Source: Candidatus Trichofilum aggregatum
Lineage (GTDB): Bacteria; Chloroflexota; Anaerolineae; Promineifilales; Promineifilaceae
Assembly (NCBI GenBank): GCA_016716885.1
Contig: JADJUV010000018.1
Location: 1-64,000, forward strand
DNA: 64,000 nt
Direction: 5' to 3'
Each line of letters opens with the position of its first letter. Within the stretch, counting starts at the first letter, position 1. The notes under the pieces are model-generated. The model ran no database searches. It saw only the letters and a list, made by a program, of their open reading frames with translations, and was not told the origin of the DNA. Both the position numbers and the translations under genes were made by a program. Below, in pieces: positions 40,754 through 49,831 of the stretch.

Positions 40754-40767
40754 CACAAACGCTTGTG
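40754..40767. promoter_or_regulatory. Possible second LacI-type half-symmetric site
   Basis: CACAAACGCTTGTG is palindromic except for the pair flanking its CG centre. It lies between the perfect operator and the GH94 start. It may be an auxiliary operator; the assignment is weak. Confidence 0.35.
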
Positions 40768-40806
40768 CCTTTTATTTTTGCGGCCGCCGCTGCGGGGAAT
40801 TTCGCC

Positions 40807-40824
40807 AAGTGAAACGTTTCACTT
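40807..40824. promoter_or_regulatory. LacI-family operator
   Basis: AAGTGAAACGTTTCACTT is a perfect 18-bp palindrome with the central CG typical of LacI-family sites. It lies 79 bp upstream of the GH94 start in the leader of the carbohydrate transcript. The only LacI-type regulator in the window (23,262-24,245) is in the same operon. Confidence 0.75.
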
Positions 40825-40890
40825 TTGCTGAAAAAAAAAGAGACGTATTTTTCAAAAGGCGTTTGTTATGCTTAAAGCGGTCATAAAAAA

Positions 40891-40918
40891 ATTATCATCC
40901 CTTTTTTTTATTTGTCAA
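40891..40918 (-). promoter_or_regulatory. Sigma-70-type promoter of the carbohydrate locus
   Basis: On the minus strand TTGACA (40,918-40,913) and GATAAT (40,896-40,891) are 16 bases apart, in AT-rich sequence. Transcription would begin near 40,884 and run through the operator, consistent with a roadblock type of repression. Confidence 0.65.
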
Positions 40919-40928
40919 GGTATATGAA

Positions 40929-41327
40929 ATAGGCTGGACACGGCTTTTCCAAAGTCCGACTTCTTCGTGCTGTGCCATCATATCGGGTATTTTCCCCCAC
41001 CCCTAACCCCGCCCCCAGGGGCGGGGAACTTTAAAGGTGCCGGTTTTCGAGCGGCGCTGACGCGCGAACCGGCGTTCTCCCTTCCCTCTTGTAGTTTAAA
41101 ATTGATCGGGTAACGAGCGAATGTGGAACTGTCTTGAACGCAGTCGGGTGAGATCTTGGCACCAAGATTCCTCACTGGGATTCGAGACAACTCAAAGACC
41201 TAATTATTTCCAAACTAAAGGGGGATGGGTCTTCCGACCAAACCTGCTAAAGACTTGTGTGAAGCTCTGTGCATCCTCTGTGTAACCTCTTTCTTGCTCA
41301 CCGCAAGAGAAGTTGGCTCGTCGGGCA
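40929..41327. repeat. Intergenic repeats between the GH94 promoter and the dehydrogenase
   Basis: A GC-rich palindrome around CCGCCCCCAGGGGCGGGGAA (41,009-41,028) resembles that at 15,702-15,721. Further on, AAGCTCTGTGCATCCTCTGTGTAACC (about 41,261-41,286) belongs to the CTCTGTG family seen at 60,629-60,757. No gene is visible; the small open frames have no ribosome sites. Confidence 0.55.
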
Positions 41328-42795
41328 TTAAAACTGTCGTGACCATTCTCTCGGCCAGCGCTCTACAACCACTTTTGTCTGGGTGAAAAATTCTACCGCG
41401 TGCCCGGCCTGTCCATGCAGGGTACCAAAAAAGCTCTCTTTCCAGCCGCTGAACGGGAAGAAAGCCATGGGGGCGGCCACGCCGATATTGATGCCGATGT
41501 TGCCCGCTTCGGCTTCATGACGAAAACGACGCGCGGCCGCGCCGCTGTTGGTGAAAATGCAGGCCATATTGCCATACGCCCCCATTCACAAACTGGATGG
41601 CTTCATCAATTGTTGCCACATGAATCAGGCTGAGAACGGGGCCAAATATCTCGGTGCGGGCCATTTCCCCGGCCGGGTTGACGTTTTGCAGCAAGGTGGG
41701 CCGCACAAAAGAGCCATTTTCGTAGCCGTTGATGTGGGCATTGCGCCCATCTACCAGCACGGTGGCCCCCTCATCAACCCCTTTTTGGATGAGGGCTTCG
41801 ATGCGGCCGCGACTCTGCCCGGTGATAACTGGCCCCATTTGCACGGTAGGGTCCAGGCCATAACCGGTGATGCGGCTCGCGGCCGCGGCCGCCATTGCCT
41901 CGGTAAAGGTGTGCCGCGCTTCCCCCACTGTTATCGCCACCGATGCCGCCAGACACCGTTGACCGGCACAACCAAACGCCGAATCGGCCGTGATTTTGGT
42001 CGTCATTTCCATGTCCGCATCCGGCAAAACAATCACCGGATTCTTCGCGCCCCCTTGCGCCTGCACCCGTTTGCCATGAGCGGCCCCCTGGCTGTAAATG
42101 TATTTGGCGACGGCTGTCGAACCCACGAAGCTAATGGCCGGAATGAGCGGATGGGCCAAAATGGCATCCACAACCTCTTTGGCCCCATTGATTAGATTCA
42201 CCACCCCTTTAGGAAAACCCACCTCATCCAACAGGTGAAAAAGCTTCTGCATGGTCAGCGGCACCCTCTCTGATGGTTTGATGAGGTAGGTGTTGCCGCA
42301 GGCGACGGCGTAGGGCAAAAACCAGAACGGGATCATGGCTGGAAAGTTGAAAGGACAGATGGCCGCGCATACCCCCAACGGCTGACGCAACACAAACTCG
42401 TCAATCCCCGGGGCCACATCTTCCGCGATGCCCCCCTGCATCATGGTAGGAATACCGCAGGCCACTTCCACGTTTTCAATGGCCCGGCGCAATTCCCCCT
42501 GTGACTCCGCCAATGTTTTGCCACATTCCTGGGTAATCGTCTGGGCCAGATCATCAAAATGGGCTTCTAATAACTGCTTCAGCTTAAACAGATATTGAAT
42601 GCGTTCCGGGGCCGGAACCCGCCGCCATGATTGATAAGCCTGGTGCGCTACCTGGGCGGCTTCGTCCACTTCGCTCGCTGGTGAGAGCGGCACCTGGGCC
42701 AAAATGTCGCCCGTGGCCCGGATTTTGACTTCCAGATATTCCCTGGCCCCTGAAGGTCGCCACGTCCCCCCTACATAATTTAGCACCTGAGTCAT
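41328..42795 (-). CDS. mmsA: CoA-acylating methylmalonate-semialdehyde dehydrogenase-type aldehyde dehydrogenase (frameshifted)
   Basis: About 489 residues after repair, the normal family length. It oxidises methylmalonate or malonate semialdehyde to propionyl- or acetyl-CoA in valine or inositol breakdown. Seen: P-F-N-F-P-A-M-I-P-F-W near residue 150, F-V-G-S-T-A-V-A near 235, Q-G-G-A-K-N near 260, the catalytic Cys in A-G-Q-R-C-L-A-A-S near 290, E-I-F-G-P-V-L near 390, and in the second frame Y-G-N-M-A-C-I-F-T-N-S-G and P-F-S-G-W-K-E-S-F-F-G. The frame changes at a C5 run (41,579-41,583), where two bases seem missing. ATG 42795 follows AAAGGAG at eight bases. It is a single gene; no valine or inositol genes are beside it. 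Confidence 0.92.
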
Positions 42796-43409
42796 CTTGG
42801 CTACTCCTTTCTTCTAATGACGGGTCAATCGGCCCCAAAAAATAATACAGCAATCGTAAATATTGTTTTCAAGCAAAAGACTTTGTTGGTAGTGACCGCT
42901 TTAGCGGGCTAGTACCAACCCGCTTATGAAAGTTAAGAAATTAAACCGGTAATACTCGCCGTGTCATGCTGAGGTCCCCCGAAGCATCCCATCCGCTTCA
43001 AATGACCAAGTCGTTGGGATTCTTCGCTCCGAAGACTTCGCACACTTCGTGGCGTACCTACAGAATGACAATTCAGCGTGGTGGTGTATTACCGAATTAA
43101 TTGTTGAGCTTGTCGAAGCCCGGTGTCGCCTTCGACAAGCTCAGGCCACATCGGTATAGATACCAGCAATCCCCCCGGTTGCTCCACCCTACGCACATTG
43201 TACCGGAACGTAGGGGCGGGGCAGGTGGGGCAGGTGCAGGCTGGAGCGGGATACCTTCCTTCCCACCTGCCTCGCCCTGGTGTGGGATACGGTTGTTGCC
43301 GGAACCGGGGTGAGGGGTGAGGCAACCGGGAACCAACACCACCCGTTATACCAGCGCTCCCCCCGGTTGCCCCACCCCTACGCACCACGCACCACGAAAC
43401 ACGCCCCCC
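42796..43409. repeat. 614-bp intergenic region made mostly of dispersed repeats
   Basis: From left to right: one arm of the GTAGTGACCGCTTTAGCGGGCTAG family (42,888-42,912); a stretch with GTGTCATGCTGAG and GACTTCGCACACTTC (42,962-43,075); inverted TTGAGCTTGTCGAAGCC / CCTTCGACAAGCTCAGG (43,103-43,147); and GTAGGGGCGGGGCAGGTGGGGCAGG with CCCACCTGCCTCGCCC (43,211-43,277). I see no gene. Such a pile-up next to a decaying gene suggests an insertion hot spot. Confidence 0.6.
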
Positions 43410-46400
43410 TTACCGCAACCGCCCCACCAACCCCCTTACCGCCGAGGCCAATTCCCCCGGCAGGCCATCCAGCGACGGGTTGCGGTCGCCGATGAGGATG
43501 CGTTGCAGGACACTCGCCAGGGCGCGGAGTTCTGGCGACATTGCGGATCGCTGGACATTTGTTTGCATGGCTGGGAATAACTGCAGCCCCAAATCCTGGT
43601 CGCCACGGGCGGCCTGTTCCACGAAGGCGAAAGTTGCTCCAGGGTAAGACCCCCTCACCTCGGCCCTCTTCCCCAGGGGCGAGGAGCATCCGGGCGAGCG
43701 GATGGAGTTGCGCCGCGTAATAATCCCTTCAAAATGCGGCGCACGATGGCCGAATTCACATCATCCAGACCATCAAATAGTCCAACCCCCGTTCACCCGG
43801 CCAAAAAGGCGGCGAATGACGGTGATGAAGGTGCGCCAATCATCTTTGGTTGCCATGTCACCAGGACTTTGTCCAGGCCCAGGATCAGGTTGACCAGATT
43901 GGCAGACTGTTACCACCCCGGCAATGACGTTGTTCCACTGGTCAGCGATTTGGCATAACGTTGGGGCTGTCGTATCTGCCTGGGAACTGGCTTCAAAGGC
44001 GCTACCAGGTTTCCTGCTCCTTGCGCCGCCAGGTACGGGCCTCATCGGGCTGGCCGCGTTTAGTGGCGATTCTGAGCGAGGATGCTGAAGGTAGTCCACG
44101 GCTCGGCGGAGAGGTCAAGGGTGGCTTGATGGTGGCCGCCTGCCGGGCGTACTGTTCCGCTTCGTCGAGGCGGTTTGCGCCAGCAGTAGGTTGGCGAGGT
44201 TGTTCAGATCTAGAGGCAAGTTCTTTAGGTTCCCAACTTCTTCTTTAAGTTCAATTGCCTTGCGATACCAACGCTCGGCTTCTTCTAACCGCCCAGCCCC
44301 TTTCGCCACGAGGGCCAGTTGGTTGTAGGATCGCGCCGCGTGTGCCAGATTACCAAGCTGTTCGTTAATCCCCAGGCTCTGTTTGTAACACCGCTCTGCC
44401 TCATCCCAGTCCTGGGATCCTCGGCCCCCATGCCCAACGGACGCCATAAACCGGCTTCGCTCTGGTCTTCACCCCGGCGTTGAAAGGTCGCCAGGGCTTC
44501 TCGGTAGCGTTGCCGCGCCTCGTTCAGGTTGTTTTGCCGCAGGGCCAGCGACCCCAACTGACCGAGGGAACAGCCGCACTGCCATCATTATCTTCTTTCC
44601 GAGCGATTGTCAGAGATTTTTCATAATTCCTGTCTTGCTTCAGCGTAGTTGCCCAAATCTGTCAAAACATCGGCCAGGTCAGCATGAAGGACTCCGTTTG
44701 CTGGCGAACATTTTGTGTCTGTTCCAGGGTTGCCGCCAGGGCCAATGCAGAGCGATATTGTTCGGCCGCGGCCGCGGGTTGCCCCTGTGCCTCTAAACAC
44801 CGACCTAATCTAGCTAATGTGGTTGTATGGTCAAATCCCGCTTCCTGTTTGCCATACGCCGCCCCCACCTCCAGCCGCGCCCACAACCCCCGAAACACCC
44901 GCTCCGCCTCCGCCGCCCGCCCCTGCTGTAACAGCCGCTCTCCCTGTTGGCTGGCGAGGAGATATTCTCGTTTGGTAAGGGCAGAAGGAGACTGAGAGAC
45001 TGAGAGATTGGGAGACTGGTCCCCGCCAGCGGCCAACGGCTCACCGCCAGCGGCTATCTGCTCACGGCCAACGGCCCTCTCCACTTCCGCCATCATCTCA
45101 TCCCGCTCCCGCCAGCGGCCAAAGTAGTTCAAAAACTTGCTGATGGAGTCGGCAAAATCCACCGCCTCATCCAGGGCGTCGGCGGACAGGCAGAGGCGCA
45201 GGGCGCGGCGCAGGTTAGGCAGTTCGCGGGTGGCAATGGCGCGGATGGGATGGGGTTGTGCTTGTCGTTGCTGTAGAGATAGTTGGCGAGTTGGTAGTAA
45301 TCTTGCCAGTAGCGATTTACGATTTCAGATTGACGATTTACGATTTCAGATTGTTGGGCACGCAGGTAGGGGGCCAGGGTGGGGTGGAAGTGGATGTAGG
45401 GCACGGTCACGCCTGGCAGCTCTTCGGCGCGAATCAGGGCGGTGGTGATGAGTTGTGGTTTGAGGGCGTGCCAGGTGGCTTCCGGGATTTCGGTTATCTG
45501 GAGCAACCTCGGTTCCCACGCGCCCCCTTCAAACACCGCCAGCCGGGTCAGCCAGCTTTGGGCCTCAACCCCCAGCCGGTCCAGGGAAAAGCGCAGGCTC
45601 ACGGCCAGGGATTCGTTGCGCTCCTTCGCCTCACCCACCTGGATGGTCGGCAAAAGCTCCTTGAACCGCACCATCAACTGGGTGGGGGTGTGGTGGGCCA
45701 GGTGGGGCAGGGCCAGTTGCAGGGAGAGGGGATGGCCGCCCAGGAATTTCAGCAACTCTTCCAGCGGGTCGCGGCGCGGCGGGGGCAGGCTGTGGGCTTC
45801 CAGGATCGCCCCGGCCAGCTCCAGGGCATCACTCAAGGCCAGCCCGGTCAACTCCTTGCGCTGGCAATTCACCCCCGGCATAAAGGCGGTATGGGGAATC
45901 TCCGCGTTGCGGCTCGTCACCAGCAGGCGGGAGCCGTTGACGGCCCATCTGGCCCCGGCGTCCAGCAGGCGTTGCAGTTCCTCGGTGGGCAGGGGGGCAT
46001 TACCACCGGGCAGGACACTCTCAAAGTTGTCCCACACCAGCAGGGTGGCCGTCTGGCGCAGGGTGTTGGCAATGGCTTCCACCTTGTCCCCGTCGTAAAT
46101 CTGGAAATTATCCCCCACCAGGGCGTTGCCCAGTTCGTTAAGGACAAAATCCAGCCCCACCCCCGTCTCAAAAGAGACAAAAGCCGCCTGCCGGAACAGC
46201 CCGGTGCGTTGGAACCAATCGGCCGTCTGGGTCGCCAGGGCCGTCTTGCCCTGCCCACCAAAACCATGCAGGATGAGGATATGCCGTTTGGCGAAGGCCC
46301 GCTCCAACGCCAGCAGTTCACGGGCGCGGCCGTGGAAGCCGTGCAGGGGGGCAGGCGGGAATTGGGCGCGTTGGTTGGGGGATGGGGCGAGGGGGGGAGT

Positions 46401-47595
46401 GGGGGACGCGGCGACGGGGGGATGGGGCGACACGGCGACAGGGAAGGGACGAATTTCCCGCTCTTGTTGGTAGAGGGCGGGTAGGAACCAATCTTGCAGG
46501 TGCAGGGTCTTTTCTTTGTTGCCCAGTTCTCCCACCCGGACGGTGAGGCGGCGGGTATCGGCGAAGAGGCGGCGGCGGGCGGCATCCAGGGCGGTGGCGG
46601 CACTATGCCCGCGCGCCAGTTCCCCATAAAAATGGGTCGTAAAGCGGCGGGCCGTCTCCACCAACACACTGTAATTCATGGCCACCACCCCACCCACCCC
46701 GGACTCAATCAGCCGCGAAGCCACGCTGGCTAACGGGTTGCGTTCATCCGGCTGACCACTCTGGCAGGCATTCAGCACCATCAGGGGGACACCGCTCTCG
46801 TTGAGCAAGGTGCCCAACCGCTCGGCATCCACCCGATCCATCTCCTGTTTCTCATCCTCAAAAAGCAAAAAACCCAGGCCGATGGTTTTGTCGAACACCC
46901 CATGCCCATCAAAATGGACGATGTGAACGCGGGGTTGGTGGGGGTCGCGCAGGCGGGCGTCCAGGGCGTTGAGGGTCGGCGGCCGCAAAAATTCCACCTC
47001 GACCTGCTCGGGAATCTCCTGGAGAGCGTCCAGCAGTGGCCCGGCGATGGAGCGGGGGTCAATAAAACCGGCCCCATCCGGGCGGCACGTCACCATGAGG
47101 ATGCGTACCGGCAGTTCAAACGGCTGGATGGGGCGACTGGTAAGCCTGCATCTTGCGCCGGATGGAGATGGGTGGGTTTTGCCGAACAGATACCCTCCTT
47201 CATCGCGCAGGAGTTCCCAGGGCAGGCGCAGGATGCGTGGTTCGGTGGTGTCAATCGTCAACACGGCATCGGCCTGGCGGCTCTCGTTGAACCGGTCAAA
47301 CAGGCGCATGGCGTTGGCCGATTGCTGGAACACGGCATTGAATAACGCCTGCCCCCATTGCGGCAACTGCCCAGCGATGCCCCGCGCCCGCTCGTCGTCA
47401 ATGTCGGTGGGCCAGTCGTAATATTTTTCCAGATACCAGCGAATCTGGCCCAAATCTTTGTCGCTCAGGGGGTTGGTGAAGGGGAAGGCTTCGGTTTCGT
47501 TCTCGCCAAACTTGACACTGACGGGAACAGGGGCATCAAAATCGGCTTCTTTGGGTAATCGTTGGAAACGGAGTGTGAGTTCGTTGGTCGTCATG
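43410..47595 (-). pseudogene. CHAT protease - NB-ARC ATPase - TPR protein, 3' half broken by several frameshifts
   Basis: From ATG 47595 the intact part encodes a CHAT (caspase-like) domain with His231 in V-H-F-D-G-H-G and Cys277 in L-N-A-C-Q-S-G. Then comes a linker rich in Pro/Ser and an NB-ARC/STAND ATPase with P-loop G-F-G-G-Q-G-K-T-A, L-L-V-W-D-N-F-E-S, L-L-V-T-S-R-N and G-G-H-P-L-S-L-Q-L-A. The frame first breaks near 45,250 (one C missing). The TPR region then runs through at least four frames: V-D-F-A-D-S-I-S-K-F-L-N-Y-F near 45,160; L-R-Q-N-N-L-N-E-A-R-Q-R-Y near 44,520; A-R-S-Y-N-Q-L-A-L-V-A near 44,340; and a C-terminal L-P-G-E-L-A-S-A-V-R-G-L near 43,440. CHAT-STAND-TPR proteins are predicted signalling or death effectors in conflict systems. 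Breaks here are not confined to homopolymers, so real decay is possible. Confidence 0.75.
45316..45357. repeat. Duplicated 'gatttacgatttcagatt' insertion inside the CHAT gene
   Basis: Two tandem copies of CGATTTACGATTTCAGATTG-like sequence add Q-S-E-I-V-N-R twice to the protein (A-Q-Q-S-E-I-V-N-R-Q-S-E-I-V-N). This looks like an intergenic-type repeat that has entered the coding sequence in frame. A GAGACTGAGAGACTGAGAG run at about 44,987-45,018 does the same further downstream (S-V-S-Q-S-P-S). Confidence 0.6.
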
Positions 47596-48084
47596 GTTTT
47601 ATTGTGGGCAAAGCTAAGAAAAGAATGGAACCGCGAAGACGCAGAGAGCGCAAAGGAGATACCCAGACCAAAGAAAATCTTTGAGTCCTTCGCGTCTTGG
47701 CGATGAAAATAGCTAGCCGGCTCACAGGATGAGGGGTGAGCAATAGAGGATGTCACAAGTTGACGGCTGGGGGAATTGTACTTGAAAGTGAAGCCGGTGG
47801 TTAACCCGGTGGGGTAAAAGATAGCAATTCTCAATTTGAGACCTTTCGTAGGGGCGGGACAGGTGGGCCCAACCCTGCCTCTTGTGAGCTGCTGGGAGCG
47901 AACGCGGTTAAGGTCATTCCTCCCGCCTGCCTCACCCTGCCTTGACCGCAACCGGGGCGAGGCAGGTGGGAAGCGAATCGTCCCGTTATTCCCCAATTCT
48001 GGCCCACCTGCCCCGCCCCTACGACAAATTCGCGCTAAATTGAGAATGGCTGGGTTTGTCTGCCCCGTGCCAGGCACTCATTGT
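47596..48084. repeat. 489-bp intergenic repeats upstream of the CHAT gene
   Basis: GTAGGGGCGGGACAGGTGGGCCC (47,849-47,871) is matched inversely by GGCCCACCTGCCCCGCCCCTAC (48,001-48,022), making a 170-bp stem-capable unit with a smaller inverted pair inside (CCGCCTGCCTCACCCTG / GGGGCGAGGCAGGTGGG). AACCGCGAAGACGCAGAGAGCGCAAAGG (47,630-47,657) and CTTCGCGTCTTGGCG (47,689-47,703) are another inverted pair. The rightmost part (48,052-48,077) repeats 15,926-15,951 in reverse orientation. An open frame running through from the CHAT gene to 48,077 is not credible as coding. Confidence 0.65.
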
Positions 48085-48942
48085 TCAGGTGAGCCACTGT
48101 GGCCGATAATCCTTAACGAACTGGTGTAAGGTGATGGGGGGGCGTCCCAGCAATCGTTCCACTTCGTGGGTGGTGAAGGCGGACATGCCGCGCCGTGTTT
48201 GGGTGTAGAGATAGGCCATTACCAGGGCAAAGGGGAGAGGCGTGCCGCCGCGTACTGTTTGCCACACAAAAGCGGGGAGTGATGGGTTCCGGTAATGGAT
48301 GGTGTGACCCAATGCCTGACTGAGAATGGCCGCTACTTCATCGTAATCTAACGCGGCCGCGCCCGTCAGATCATAGGCCTGGTTTTCATGCCCCGGCTGT
48401 GTCAGGGCCACGGCGGCCACCGCGGCAATATCACGCACATCAATGAAACTGGTCTTGCCGCGCCCCACCGGCACAAACAGCTCATGACGCTCCCGGATTT
48501 CCTGGCGGTGGGTGCCACTCAAGTTTTGCATAAAAAAGCTGGCCCGTAAAAACGTCCAGCTCATCGCCGAACTCCTCAGGTACTGCTCCACTTGATAGTG
48601 GGGCACCCGTTTGTTTTGCTCAATGCCAATCAGAGAGAGAAACACCACCTGCTCGACCCCGGCTGATTGCGCGGCCGCTAAAAAAGGCCACATTATCCGT
48701 TTCACATCGGTAATGTGAGGCGGCCGCATAAGAAACAGCCGTTTAACCGACGCCAGAGCCGGGCCAAACGTTTCTTCTTGGGCAAAATCAAAGGGGACAG
48801 CTTCTACCGAATCGCCGAACCGTTGGCGGATTTTTTCCACACTCAAGTCGGCCGCCCGGATAGCCTGCCCCTCACGTTGTAGCTGTTTCACCACTTCCGC
48901 GCCTACATTCCCCAGCGCACCTGTAATCAGAATCTTGTTCAT
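48085..48942 (-). CDS. NmrA-like NAD(P)-binding oxidoreductase / sugar-nucleotide-epimerase-like SDR
   Basis: 286 residues. ATG 48942 follows AAGGAG at 11 bases and is preferred over the longer frame from 49,029. The Rossmann motif is I-L-I-T-G-A-L-G-N-V-G-A near the N-terminus, followed by V-F-L-S-L-I-G-I near residue 105 and W-T-F-L-R-A-S-F-F-M-Q-N-L near 135, which are typical of NmrA/HSCARG-type atypical SDRs. It may act as a redox sensor or quinone reductase; the substrate is unknown. It is transcribed divergently from a TetR gene 85 bp away, a frequent pairing in which the regulator represses both. Confidence 0.88.
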   Translation of the reverse strand: MNKILITGALGNVGAEVVKQLQREGQAIRAADLSVEKIRQRFGDSVEAVPFDFAQEETFGPALASVKRLFLMRPPHITDVKRIMWPFLAAAQSAGVEQVVFLSLIGIEQNKRVPHYQVEQYLRSSAMSWTFLRASFFMQNLSGTHRQEIRERHELFVPVGRGKTSFIDVRDIAAVAAVALTQPGHENQAYDLTGAAALDYDEVAAILSQALGHTIHYRNPSLPAFVWQTVRGGTPLPFALVMAYLYTQTRRGMSAFTTHEVERLLGRPPITLHQFVKDYRPQWLT

Positions 48943-48961
48943 TTTTTTGTGTCTCCTTGTC

Positions 48962-48990
48962 TTGACGTTATATAGACCGGTTGTTATAAT
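48962..48990 (+). promoter_or_regulatory. TetR-gene promoter with embedded likely operator
   Basis: TTGACG (48,962-48,967) and TATAAT (48,985-48,990) are 17 bases apart, a near-consensus promoter for the TetR gene. The spacer contains TATAGACCGGTTGTTATA, an imperfect inverted repeat centred on ACCGGT that resembles TetR-family sites. Its position would let the regulator block its own promoter and the divergent oxidoreductase. Confidence 0.65.
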
Positions 48991-49027
48991 AACACCATTC
49001 GCAGGCTTAAAAAAGAAGACGAATGTC

Positions 49028-49579
49028 ATGAGTTCAGCACGTGAGGAGATATTACAGGCGACGACAGCCCTGCTCGAAAAACAAGGGAGTCATGCCACCG
49101 GTCTCAACGAGATTATTCGTGAAAGTGGCGCCCCCAAAGGTTCGCTCTATTACTATTTTCCTGAGGGCAAGGATCAGCTAGTGAGTGAGGCGGTGTTGGC
49201 GGCCGGGCAGGGAGTGGCGGCACGTATTCGCGCCAACCTGGCGGACATCGGGCTGGCGGCGTTTATCTTGCGGATTGCCGAAAATGTGGAAAGCAGTGGT
49301 TTTGCCGCTGGCAGCCCCCTGACGGCGGTGGCTATGGAGACCGCCACCACGAATGAGCGCATCAATCTGGCCTGCCGTGAAGCGTATGGCCTGCTTGTTA
49401 CCGCTTTTCAGGACTATTTGCAGACCAATGGGGTGGAGCCGGGCCGCGCCCTTGAGCAGGCCACCTTTATCACCGCGGCTATCGAGGGCGGCATCATTCT
49501 GAGCCGCACCTATCACACGGCTGATCCGTTGCGAACGGTGGCCGGGCAGCTTGGTTTGCTGAGGTTTGGCGTTTTTTAG
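49028..49579 (+). CDS. TetR/AcrR-family regulator
   Basis: 183 residues from ATG 49028; the longer frame covers the promoter and is rejected. The DNA-binding helix-turn-helix is complete: I-L-Q-A-T-T-A-L-L-E-K-Q-G near residue 9, then I-I-R-E-S-G-A-P-K-G-S-L-Y-Y-Y-F-P near 30-46. The C-terminal ligand domain has G-C/S-P-L-T-A-V-A-M-E-T near 93, the LmrA/YxaF-type subgroup that senses small aromatic or quinone-like ligands. It is the likely repressor of the divergent oxidoreductase. Confidence 0.9.
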   Translation: MSSAREEILQATTALLEKQGSHATGLNEIIRESGAPKGSLYYYFPEGKDQLVSEAVLAAGQGVAARIRANLADIGLAAFILRIAENVESSGFAAGSPLTAVAMETATTNERINLACREAYGLLVTAFQDYLQTNGVEPGRALEQATFITAAIEGGIILSRTYHTADPLRTVAGQLGLLRFGVF

Positions 49580-49831
49580 CCGGGGATTGGGAGATTGAGA
49601 GACTCAGAGACTCAGAGATTGGGAGATTTTTAGGGGTTGTGTTGATTTTTGACTAACCGTTCAGCCCAGAGACTATACTGTGCCGCTTTTAGTTACATCA
49701 ACGGATTTTGAAAGGAACGGATTAAAAGCGGCCTCTGGAAAATCCGTTTATTTCTTCATCCGTTGATGTAACCCGACTGAACGCTTACATTTTTGACAAA
49801 GTTGAATCAATTTACTGTTTGTGGAGGTATG
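49580..49831. repeat. Intergenic repeats including the 81-bp palindromic element, copy 2
   Basis: GATTGGGAGATTGAGAGACTCAGAGACTCAGAGATTGGGAGATT-type octamer runs occupy 49,583-49,628. The 81-bp element at 49,692-49,772 begins GTTACATCAACGGATTTTG and ends CATCCGTTGATGTAAC. It is the inverse of the copy at 9,977-10,057 and has perfect 13-base ends here. GGAGG at 49,823-49,827 is the next ribosome site. Confidence 0.85.

Noticed and set aside
47596..48077. N-terminal extension of the CHAT protein
   Set aside because: The upstream codons are read from dispersed repeats; domain similarity starts after ATG 47595.
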